From Candidatus Uhrbacteria bacterium (lineage in GTDB: Bacteria > Patescibacteriota > Patescibacteriia > UBA9934 > UBA11717), in NCBI GenBank assembly GCA_018701105.1, contig JABIWD010000006.1, forward strand, positions 1-15,377: a stretch of DNA of 15,377 nucleotides. The letters run 5' to 3'. Shown piece after piece: positions 5,195-11,266 of the stretch. The notes below the pieces were generated by a model. The model was not told where the DNA came from. It did not search any database and saw nothing but the letters and a program-made list of their open reading frames with translations. The number at the start of each line of letters is the position of its first letter. The stretch's first letter is position 1. Position numbers and translations under genes: made by a program.

Positions 5195-6070
5195 CTAGAA
5201 GATAAGCTCGATTATGTCGACTCCGAAGGCATCGGCTATCCCGAGGATACTTGGAATGATGGCAATCATCAGCGCTGTTACGATGATGACGATTGCTGAC
5301 GCACGTGCGGGCCATCCGTAGAGCTCGCCCGACTCCCATCCGCTGTGGAACTCGATCCTTCTCTCGATGAATGCGATCACCCCTTCCGCGCAGAACCATA
5401 GGCCTCCGAAGAAAAGGGCGACCCAGATATATAAGAGACCTTCTACAAAGAATGCAATTAAGCCAAATGGTAGCATCCAAAGTGAGAACTTCTGGATCCT
5501 CTTCAGTTTTCCTACCTGGCTCTTTTTCTTTGGCGTCATCTTCAGCATCTTCTGACGCTCCTCATTTGTTTTCTCTTCTGTTGGCAGTCGCTGATATCGC
5601 TTGTTAGAAAAATCGGGTTGATATTCTCGTATTTTCAATATCGCCTTGTCATCCAGTTTTTCGATCGACTTAACAGAGAGTCTGTTCAAGATTCCTATCA
5701 GAGTAAAGCCGCTAGATGATTCTCCTGGGTGATTAATGTACTTTGATCGCTTTCCTTTTAGTATTTGCAGAGTTCCGAATGCGATCAGTGCACCAAGCGC
5801 ACCTCCTCCAAGTCCAAACAGCAATGAGTCCGCAACTGTCATGGCGAGGTCCTGAGCAGATATGAACGACAGCCCTCCAAGTATCAGTACGATAACAGCG
5901 CCTCCGATGTAGCCGACCTTGATGATCTTGTTGATTTCGGAATCGTAAACATACGCGACATATACATCTGGGTGTATGCGCGCGTTCTTGAGTAGCGAGA
6001 TTGCTTTAGAATCTTGCCGTAATACAACTAACAAGTCGTCAACGATCGAGTTGTTTTTTGATGACTTCAT
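5195..6070 (-). CDS. Polytopic membrane protein, unknown
   Basis: 291 residues with about five hydrophobic helices: near 50-70, 79-104 (glycine-rich, FGLGGGALGALIAFG), 196-212, 213-235 and 257-280. A charged cytosolic-type loop rich in Lys, Arg and Glu spans 105-195. The N-terminal 45 residues are soluble and include a segment with HPDVYVAYVYDSE. I do not recognise a family. It is the middle gene of an operon, 18 bases after the PIF1-like helicase and eight bases before the PmtA-like methyltransferase. The GGAG ahead of the ATG is only one base away and too close to act as a normal Shine-Dalgarno, so translational coupling is more likely. Confidence 0.72.
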   Translation of the reverse strand: MKSSKNNSIVDDLLVVLRQDSKAISLLKNARIHPDVYVAYVYDSEINKIIKVGYIGGAVIVLILGGLSFISAQDLAMTVADSLLFGLGGGALGALIAFGTLQILKGKRSKYINHPGESSSGFTLIGILNRLSVKSIEKLDDKAILKIREYQPDFSNKRYQRLPTEEKTNEERQKMLKMTPKKKSQVGKLKRIQKFSLWMLPFGLIAFFVEGLLYIWVALFFGGLWFCAEGVIAFIERRIEFHSGWESGELYGWPARASAIVIIVTALMIAIIPSILGIADAFGVDIIELIF

Positions 6071-6088
6071 GCTCCAAGCGTACCAGGT

Positions 6089-7372
6089 TTAACTCATGTA
6101 ATCCAACACGGCGCGGTCAACGATCACGTCCTTCTTTTTGAATGGTTTCAATAACGTGATCCCTTTGAGCGATGTGCAGCGACTCAGCGCCACGTACATC
6201 TGTCCGTGAGCGAATGCGCCCCAGCCAACATCGATCAACACGTTGTCGAACGTCTTTCCTTGCGCCTTGTGAATCGTGACTGCCCACGCAAGTGCGATTG
6301 GGTACTGTGAGTATGCTCCAACGACGTTTTCCTCGAATGATTTGCCGTTTACACCGTATTCGAAAATCTCCCATTTGTGTTGAATGACTTCCACTTCATC
6401 ACCATCCTCGAGCTTTACGAACACTGTGGGGAACTTGCCGAGACCCTTTTGCTTGATCGAGGTGATCACGCCGAGACTTCCGTTAACCCAACGTCGTGCA
6501 GGGTCATTTGTCGTGAACATGATCCGGGAACCCTTCTTGATCTTGAGCGTTGGGTCGGATGGCATTTTACGTGTGCCGAGCTCTCCCATGGTTTGAGCTT
6601 TCAAAACCCACTCCTTGGAATCGAGTTTCTTAAGCTCGAAGTCATTGCGCTGTTGTGCCATCTTGTTTGTTGTCGTCAGATGCACGGTATAGTCAGACTC
6701 GTTCTCGGGATCGAAAAAGGGATCGTGAGTTTTGTTCCACGATTCGATGTCCGATGTTTGGACTGAGCCTGTGCGGACATTATTGAGTAGCTCAATAAAG
6801 GTCTTTTCTTTTTGTCGATGAACTTTTTCAAGCTCGATGATGTTGATATCGGTTCCAACCATCGCTTCCGATGAGAAAAAGTACGGGGAAGGGTATTCGG
6901 TTTTGAAGCGGTCTTGCTCGTCGCGCGTTACAACAGGTGGCAACTGAAACAAGTCACCGATAAATACCATCTGAACTCCACCGAACGCTTCCTTGGGACG
7001 GCCTCGGTTGAGTCGTAGTGCGCGGTCGACGCAATCTAGTAGATCGGCGCGGACCATCGAAATCTCATCGATAATCATCGTGTCGATTTTTTCAAAGATT
7101 GGCAGATCATCTTCGCGTGCTTTGTGAACGCGGTTGCGTTGTATCTCAGGATGGAAACCAAAGAACGAGTGAATAGTTTGCCCCTTCACATTAAGCGCGG
7201 CTACTCCAGTGGGAGCGAGTACCACGTGCTTCTTTTTTGTCTTGGATCGAAAGTATTTAAGCAATGTCGATTTACCGGTTCCGGCGCGACCCGTCAGAAA
7301 TACGTGGTCGTCGGTTTTCTCGATAGCCTCAAAGGCATCCTTGAACTCCTTAGTAATCTTGATTCCTTTCAC
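6089..7372 (-). CDS. PIF1-like SF1B DNA helicase
   Basis: 427-residue superfamily 1B helicase, a 5'-to-3' DNA translocase acting in replication, repair or unwinding of G-quadruplexes. Motifs in order: Walker A GRAGTGKST (28-36), motif Ia APTGVAALN (53-61), Walker B DEISM (102-106), motif III GDLFQLPPV (139-147), motif IV around VHRQ (184-187), motif V TIHKAQGKTFDNVLID (366-381) and motif VI YVALSRCTSLKGI (393-405). All ATPase residues look intact. Length matches the short bacterial PIF1 core, without the extra C-terminal domains some bacterial members carry. The start is a GTG at 7372, the only one ahead of Walker A that keeps the family N-terminus; no Shine-Dalgarno is seen. A long inverted repeat lies immediately upstream. 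It leads the three-gene operon. Confidence 0.9.
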   Translation of the reverse strand: MKGIKITKEFKDAFEAIEKTDDHVFLTGRAGTGKSTLLKYFRSKTKKKHVVLAPTGVAALNVKGQTIHSFFGFHPEIQRNRVHKAREDDLPIFEKIDTMIIDEISMVRADLLDCVDRALRLNRGRPKEAFGGVQMVFIGDLFQLPPVVTRDEQDRFKTEYPSPYFFSSEAMVGTDINIIELEKVHRQKEKTFIELLNNVRTGSVQTSDIESWNKTHDPFFDPENESDYTVHLTTTNKMAQQRNDFELKKLDSKEWVLKAQTMGELGTRKMPSDPTLKIKKGSRIMFTTNDPARRWVNGSLGVITSIKQKGLGKFPTVFVKLEDGDEVEVIQHKWEIFEYGVNGKSFEENVVGAYSQYPIALAWAVTIHKAQGKTFDNVLIDVGWGAFAHGQMYVALSRCTSLKGITLLKPFKKKDVIVDRAVLDYMS

Positions 7373-7380
7373 AAATCAGT

Positions 7381-7482
7381 ATTTTCAATTTAACAATTCG
7401 GCAATTTTCAATTGATTTCCAATTCTGCAATTGCCCAATTGCCTAAATCAATTGAAAATTGCCGAATTGCAAAATTGAAAAT
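7381..7482. repeat. Long AT-rich inverted repeat built of CAATT units
   Basis: Arms of 38 bases (7381-7418 and 7445-7482) are complementary at 36 positions and could form a very long hairpin. The 26-base centre contains GCAATTGC and two AATTGCC copies. CAATT recurs at 7386, 7394, 7402, 7409, 7420, 7428, 7436 and 7449, mostly eight bases apart, with AATTG in the right arm. It begins nine bases upstream of the GTG of the helicase gene, so it would lie in the 5' leader or promoter of that operon. There is no coding frame here. Confidence 0.85.
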
Positions 7483-7515
7483 GTGTACTTGGGGATCGAG
7501 TCGGTCTATTTTATC

Positions 7516-7545
7516 ACAAAGCCGTCAGATGTCTGACGGCTTTGT
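7516..7545 (-). terminator. Hairpin terminator of the ybjQ operon
   Basis: A perfect 14-bp inverted repeat (7516-7529 with 7532-7545; effectively 12-13 bp with a small loop) lies eleven bases after the stop codon of the 38-residue membrane protein. The - strand lacks a clean T run after the stem, so termination could be weak or the hairpin could mainly protect the 3' end. Confidence 0.6.
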
Positions 7546-7555
7546 TAATTGCAGG

Positions 7556-7672
7556 TTAATTGTCACGATCTTCAAAGTCCTCGTTGCGTTTATCCTTTAT
7601 ACGTTTTCTTATCAAATATATGATAGAGGCACCTATGATGATCCAGATCGCGGCTGAGATTATGTTTTCCAT
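7556..7672 (-). CDS. 38-residue single-pass membrane microprotein
   Basis: This short frame encodes MENIISAAIWIIIGASIIYL followed by a charged tail IRKRIKDKRN and an acidic end. One hydrophobic helix (about 4-21) then a positive cluster predicts an N-out, C-in inner-membrane peptide. The ATG lies ten bases after the stop of the YbjQ-family gene and a hairpin follows the stop codon, so gene order, spacing and terminator all support a real second gene of a two-gene operon. No family is recognised. It could act as a membrane tether or partner of the YbjQ oligomer. The main alternative is a chance frame, but the clear TM-plus-charge layout makes that less likely. Confidence 0.7.
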   Translation of the reverse strand: MENIISAAIWIIIGASIIYLIRKRIKDKRNEDFEDRDN

Positions 7673-7682
7673 AAGCTCGAAC

Positions 7683-7997
7683 TTAGCTAAGTTTCACTGC
7701 AGTTCCGTATGCGAGCATCTCAGACGCGCCCTGCATGATCATGGCTGTCTGGATGCGGACGTTCACGACTGCGTCTGCGCCAACTCGTTCAGCATCGTTT
7801 TCCATCCGCTTCAACGCTTCTTCTCGAGCTTCTGCTTGGAGTTTGGTGTATTCCGAGATCTCACCACCAACAATGTTCTTGAGACCTGCGACGATGTCTC
7901 GCCCAACATTTCGGGCTCGCACGGTGCTTCCTCGTGAAATACCCAAAATCTGAGTTATTTCCTTACCCGGGACGCTGCTTGTTGTACTTATAATCAT
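7683..7997 (-). CDS. YbjQ/UPF0145 family protein
   Basis: 104-residue cytosolic protein of the YbjQ (UPF0145, DUF74) family, whose members form ring-shaped oligomers and are often labelled heavy-metal-binding by annotation. The family start (MIISTTSSVPGKEITQILG, residues 1-19) and the central VGGEISEYTKL (43-53) are conserved, as is the C-terminal pattern ERVGADAVVNVRIQT (70-84). Length is typical. The true biological role of the family remains unclear; I see no Cys or His cluster to support metal binding. It is the first gene of an operon with a 38-residue membrane peptide. No clean promoter or Shine-Dalgarno is visible; an AT-rich TATATA stretch about 20 bases upstream may hold the -10 box. 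Confidence 0.9.
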   Translation of the reverse strand: MIISTTSSVPGKEITQILGISRGSTVRARNVGRDIVAGLKNIVGGEISEYTKLQAEAREEALKRMENDAERVGADAVVNVRIQTAMIMQGASEMLAYGTAVKLS

Positions 7998-8051
7998 ATA
8001 AGAGGTTGAATAATCATCTATATATGCACATTACCACACTTTTCGTAAAAC

Positions 8052-8077
8052 AAAACACTGCCCGAAGGCAGTGTTTT
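8052..8077 (-). terminator. Intrinsic terminator of the 202-residue lipoprotein gene
   Basis: An 11-bp stem (8052-8062 with 8067-8077) reads on the - strand with a C(TTCG)G tetraloop and is followed by GTTTTACG. It lies ten bases after the lipoprotein stop codon. The extra-stable tetraloop supports a real terminator. Confidence 0.88.
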
Positions 8078-8087
8078 AACTGAAATC

Positions 8088-8696
8088 TTATTTCTCGCAA
8101 ACGTCTCCTGAGAAGGCTCCGGCAATCGCCGTCTTGCCGTCTTCGAAGGCGAGCTCTACGTATCCTTCGATGCTTCCAACATTCTTGCCGAATGCATCTT
8201 TTGAAACTTCCTTGTTGAAGTCTGTAACAATGAGTGTAGCCTCCCATCCTGTGTTCACTGAATGTGGTGATCCATCATCCTTTGCGTACACGTAGTAAGA
8301 TGAGAACTCGTTGTAGTCAACTTTTGTAGTAGTCTCCTTTGTGAACGTTCCCTCTACGAGGTCAGCTGATCGGAACTTCACCGAACTGTCTCCTGTTGTA
8401 AAGCTACATGTTTTTGATGGAGCCTTGTCCGAGAACTTCCACTGGTACTTGTCGCCCCAATCTTCAACTGTAACGTTGGCGATTGTGACTGCGTTGTTGT
8501 TGATGATTCCAGCAACTGGTGTGCTTGGAAGGTCCCCCTTTGTTGTAACACCTGGTGCCCATGCACCTTCAACTGCACCTGTTGCCGTTGAGTCACCTGC
8601 GTCGTCTGAACCAACACCTGTTGTTGTCACGGAACACCCTGCACCTACTAGCATGAGGCTCAACGCGAACACCGATAATGCGGAAATACTCTTCAT
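8088..8696 (-). CDS. Lipoprotein of unknown function, 202 residues
   Basis: Exported protein with signal peptide MKSISALSVFALSLMLVGAG and lipobox Cys21, so the mature part would be lipid-anchored outside the membrane. A low-complexity Thr/Gly/Asp linker (22-45) leads to a domain of about 155 residues rich in Thr, Val and aromatic residues, likely all-beta. Cys97 and Cys200 could form a disulfide. I do not recognise the domain. The start at 8696 is chosen because it gives a full signal peptide; the in-frame extension back to 8861 would overlap the divergent kinase start and is not exported-protein-like. The gene is divergent from the kinase, sharing a 152-base upstream region, which makes common control possible. 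A terminator with a TTCG loop follows. Confidence 0.8.
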   Translation of the reverse strand: MKSISALSVFALSLMLVGAGCSVTTTGVGSDDAGDSTATGAVEGAWAPGVTTKGDLPSTPVAGIINNNAVTIANVTVEDWGDKYQWKFSDKAPSKTCSFTTGDSSVKFRSADLVEGTFTKETTTKVDYNEFSSYYVYAKDDGSPHSVNTGWEATLIVTDFNKEVSKDAFGKNVGSIEGYVELAFEDGKTAIAGAFSGDVCEK

Positions 8697-8724
8697 AAAA
8701 ATGTAGAAAATTTTGTAAATCGAG

Positions 8725-8768
8725 CCACGGACTGTACCCATTGACATTTCCGTGGTTTTTGTTATATT
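8725..8768 (+). promoter_or_regulatory. Kinase promoter with inverted repeat over the -35 box
   Basis: TTGACA (8741-8746), a 16-base spacer ending in TGT, and TATATT (8763-8768) make a near-consensus extended -10 promoter; transcription should start near 8775, about 74 bases before the GTG. CCACGG (8725-8730) and CCGTGG (8750-8755) form an inverted repeat that brackets the -35 box and could be an operator, also placed to influence the divergent lipoprotein gene. Confidence 0.78.
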
Positions 8769-8848
8769 TCGTAAGAACGTAGCGTTATAGAAGCGCGTTT
8801 GCAAGATATTGAGCAAAAAAGGCCATTCGGCACAACCTGGAGATAACC

Positions 8849-10453
8849 GTGCAAATAGCACTTAAGGATTTGCCGGTCGCCTTTGGGCAGTACCGGTTGG
8901 TGAGTCCATTGGGCTCAGGAGGTATGGCGACAGTCTACCTCGCGGAGCTGAATAGGGAGCATGGGTTTCAGAAGAAGTGCGCGATCAAGCTTCTTGGTCC
9001 GAGTTCGGGCAAAGACAAGATGAGGCGCGACGCTCTGATCAACGAGGCGGTGGTGGGCGGACAGCTGCGCCATCCCAACTTGGTGGAGACCTACGACTTC
9101 GGAGAAGTAGACGGTCAGTGGTTCATCGCTATGGAGCTCATCGACGGGATGACTCTGGACGATTTCCTGAGGGATGTTCTGGCACCTGGTGGCATGTTGC
9201 CGCCGTCGGTGACCTTGGACATCCTGTGGCAGCTGTGTAAGGGCCTTGCGCATGCGCACGGCTTGAAGGACAGCGCGGGGGAGTCGTTGAACTTGGTGCA
9301 CAGGGATCTGAAGCCCCAGAACATCATGATCACACCGGGTGGTCAGGTCAAGCTACTGGACTTTGGTATCGTGAAGTCGAGCAAGAATCAGAGCGAGACC
9401 ATGGATGGTCAGGTGAAGGGAACCCCGAACTACATGGCGCCCGAACAGGTAACGGGCGGCGACTTGGATGGGCGAACCGACATCTTCGCATTGGGAGCGG
9501 TGCTCTACAGGATGATGACTCGTGATGAGGATTTGTTCTCTGGAGATACGCTTTTCAAGGTGATGATGGATGTGCTGCAAGGAGGCAAGACGGCTCAAGT
9601 GGAGCAGTTCCGCGCAGGCTTCCCTCATCTGACGGAGATCCTGGCACGCTGCATCGAGAAGGACCCGAACGACAGGTTCGCTTCGGCCGAGGCGATGGGC
9701 AAGCACATCCGTGAGCTGGTAGGCTTCATGGTGAAGGGCCCGACGTTGGAGGCGTGGCTGACTGATGAACCGGACGAGTACGACGTGCTAGAGGTGATGA
9801 GCGCTGCGCACGTTGTAGCGGTATCTGGTCCTGACTGCACGTCAGACTCCAAGACTGCTGTGCACTCGGATTCGGTTCCGGTGTGGGCTGTGGAAGAGGA
9901 TGAGCCCGAGGTGGGGCTGACTCGTCAGTCCCCGTCGCCGAAGCGAAAGCGGAGGCGACGCAAGAAGCCGAAGCTTGGTCTGAAGGTCGCAGTTCCGCTT
10001 GCCGGAGCAGCGATTCTGATCCTGGGCTTGTGGATGAGCCTGAGGACGACGGATGAACCGGTAAAGGTGGCTGAAGCGAAGGACGTTCCTGAGCTGACGC
10101 TGACACCTGCGCCGACGCCGTCCGAGATCGCGGAAACGCTCATGATCACGACATCAGACCCGACTCCAGAGCCTGTTCGCAGGGTCACGCCCAAGAGGCA
10201 GCCGACACCGAAGGTGGTGAAGGTAGTGGAGCCGGAGAAGGTGGAGTACGGCATGGTGACGTTGGGGAGCAGTCCCTGGTCCACGGTGTTCATTGACGGC
10301 ACGGAGGTCGGCAGGTCGCCGATCATCAAGCGTGAGCTCCCGGTGGGAGAGCACGTCGTCAAGTTCGTTTGCGGAGCCTGTGAAGGTGAGCGAACGATCA
10401 CCGTGATCGTGGAAGCGGACAAGGTGACCACAAACGCCTCGACCACGTTCTGA
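8849..10453 (+). CDS. Hanks-type Ser/Thr protein kinase with TM helix and PEGA domain
   Basis: 534-residue membrane-anchored protein kinase. The catalytic domain (about 13-290) has the glycine loop GSGGMATVY (22-30), Lys47 in AIK, the helix-C Glu66, HRDLKPQN (151-158), DFG (171-173) and APE (197-199), so it should be active. A disordered acidic then very basic linker (about 300-375, with KRKRRRRKK) precedes one transmembrane helix (378-398). A Pro/Thr-rich spacer follows, then a C-terminal PEGA domain (about 466-530, SSPWSTVFIDG and LPVGEH). This order is common in Myxococcota-type kinases. The GTG start is preceded by GGAG at 8839-8842, the best Shine-Dalgarno in the window. Base composition differs sharply: 9181-9240 holds 37 G+C of 60, against 25 of 60 at 12241-12300. 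Lateral acquisition is likely. Confidence 0.95.
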   Translation: MQIALKDLPVAFGQYRLVSPLGSGGMATVYLAELNREHGFQKKCAIKLLGPSSGKDKMRRDALINEAVVGGQLRHPNLVETYDFGEVDGQWFIAMELIDGMTLDDFLRDVLAPGGMLPPSVTLDILWQLCKGLAHAHGLKDSAGESLNLVHRDLKPQNIMITPGGQVKLLDFGIVKSSKNQSETMDGQVKGTPNYMAPEQVTGGDLDGRTDIFALGAVLYRMMTRDEDLFSGDTLFKVMMDVLQGGKTAQVEQFRAGFPHLTEILARCIEKDPNDRFASAEAMGKHIRELVGFMVKGPTLEAWLTDEPDEYDVLEVMSAAHVVAVSGPDCTSDSKTAVHSDSVPVWAVEEDEPEVGLTRQSPSPKRKRRRRKKPKLGLKVAVPLAGAAILILGLWMSLRTTDEPVKVAEAKDVPELTLTPAPTPSEIAETLMITTSDPTPEPVRRVTPKRQPTPKVVKVVEPEKVEYGMVTLGSSPWSTVFIDGTEVGRSPIIKRELPVGEHVVKFVCGACEGERTITVIVEADKVTTNASTTF

Positions 10454-10477
10454 CCAACTCGGCAACAAAAACTCTCA

Positions 10478-10513
10478 CGCTCGTGAACCGAAAGGATCAC
10501 GAGCGCGTTTTTT
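10478..10513 (+). terminator. Intrinsic terminator of the kinase gene
   Basis: A 9-bp perfect stem (10478-10486 with 10497-10505) with a ten-base loop is followed by CGTTTTTTATTT. It closes the kinase transcript before the promoter of the next operon, so the kinase and the following genes are separate transcription units. Confidence 0.88.
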
Positions 10514-10552
10514 ATTTAGCGAAAATTGTGAATTTGGCAGGAGATCTAGGGG

Positions 10553-10581
10553 TTCACTTAGAGCGCTACTTATGCTATAGT
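10553..10581 (+). promoter_or_regulatory. Promoter of the three-gene acidic-protein operon
   Basis: TTCACT (10553-10558), a 17-base spacer ending in TGC, and TATAGT (10576-10581) form an extended -10 promoter. It leaves a leader of about 20 nt before the ATG at 10608, with only a weak GGA as a possible Shine-Dalgarno. Confidence 0.75.
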
Positions 10582-10607
10582 TATACAAATTACAAACGTT
10601 TGGAAAT

Positions 10608-10946
10608 ATGAGTGATCACCAGAGTGAACAAGAAAAAATTGAACAAGATGCGAAGGCGCTTGGAAAGCGTTTAGCTTTGTTGATGGCTGCTTCGACGTTG
10701 GAGGATGAGGTAAAGAATGCGTACATGACGTTGCTTCCAGAAATGGATATGGAGCAGATTGATCAGCTGATGCAGATGTTGGAGAAGAATGTTGCTGGTG
10801 CTGCTGAAATTGAGGCTGCTGGATTGGTGGACAACTTGGAAGCGATCAAAGCGGATCATGCGCAAAAGGTAGAGGTAGCGGAAAAGAAAGCGTTATCTGA
10901 GATGGCTGAGATAGAAAAGATACTGGATGCGGCTGGTGACGCTTAG
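10608..10946 (+). CDS. Unknown 112-residue helical protein
   Basis: First gene of a three-gene operon. The protein is acidic and almost wholly helical, with heptad-like Leu/Met/Ala spacing that suggests a coiled coil (about 20-110). Met is frequent, as in the DMEQIDQLMQMLEK segment (71-84). No signal peptide, membrane helix or catalytic motif is visible. I do not recognise a family. It ends in TAG two bases before the next ATG, so the second gene is likely translated by re-initiation. Composition is like that of the genes in the rest of the window, in contrast to the kinase upstream. Probably a structural or adaptor subunit of a complex with the two following proteins. Confidence 0.72.
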   Translation: MSDHQSEQEKIEQDAKALGKRLALLMAASTLEDEVKNAYMTLLPEMDMEQIDQLMQMLEKNVAGAAEIEAAGLVDNLEAIKADHAQKVEVAEKKALSEMAEIEKILDAAGDA

Positions 10947-10948
10947 AT

Positions 10949-11266
10949 ATGTTGAATCCAGAATTGATGGAGTTGCTAAGGAACGGACTGCTTGATCGCG
11001 AAACAAAGCTTGCGGTGATAGATTTCTTGGTTTCCAATAAGGACCCTGAGCTTGAAGCTGATATAGTCCAGCTACTCCAAGACTGGGACGAAGCGGATCA
11101 ATCGATTGACGAAGCATTGGTTAGCAGGCTCGATATGGCAAAGGCAAAGTTTGACGCCGCAGAATCGGATCTTGGTGATTCTGTGAATAGTGAGCTTCAG
11201 TCGTTAGCCTCGGATATTGTTAAAGAGCAGAGCATTGCAAAAATTCAAGAAGACATGGAAGTATGA
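10949..11266 (+). CDS. Unknown 105-residue acidic helical protein
   Basis: Second gene of the operon. It begins MLNPELMELLRNGLLDRETK and is predicted to be several amphipathic helices, with a strongly acidic overall charge and no Cys, signal peptide or membrane segment. The start lies two bases after the upstream stop, and its TGA stop overlaps the ATG of the third gene (ATGA at 11263-11266). Such overlap means tight translational coupling and a fixed stoichiometry. I do not recognise a family; size and helical character parallel the first gene, but their sequences do not look alike to me. Confidence 0.72.
   Translation: MLNPELMELLRNGLLDRETKLAVIDFLVSNKDPELEADIVQLLQDWDEADQSIDEALVSRLDMAKAKFDAAESDLGDSVNSELQSLASDIVKEQSIAKIQEDMEV

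Noticed and set aside
5187..5480. N-terminal extension of the methyltransferase frame, about 98 residues longer
   Set aside because: It overlaps the end of the membrane-protein gene on the same strand in another frame, is Arg/His-rich and unlike the family; MNFLKQF at 5186 gives the family N-terminus.
7381..7482. Replication origin or CRISPR repeat
   Set aside because: No DnaA-box cluster, dnaA or dnaN nearby, and no repeat-spacer pattern; the structure is one inverted repeat made of short AT-rich units.
9925..10500. 191-residue minus-strand frame opposite the kinase linker and PEGA domain
   Set aside because: Long antisense frames are expected in a GC-rich gene; it crosses the kinase terminator and has no start signal.
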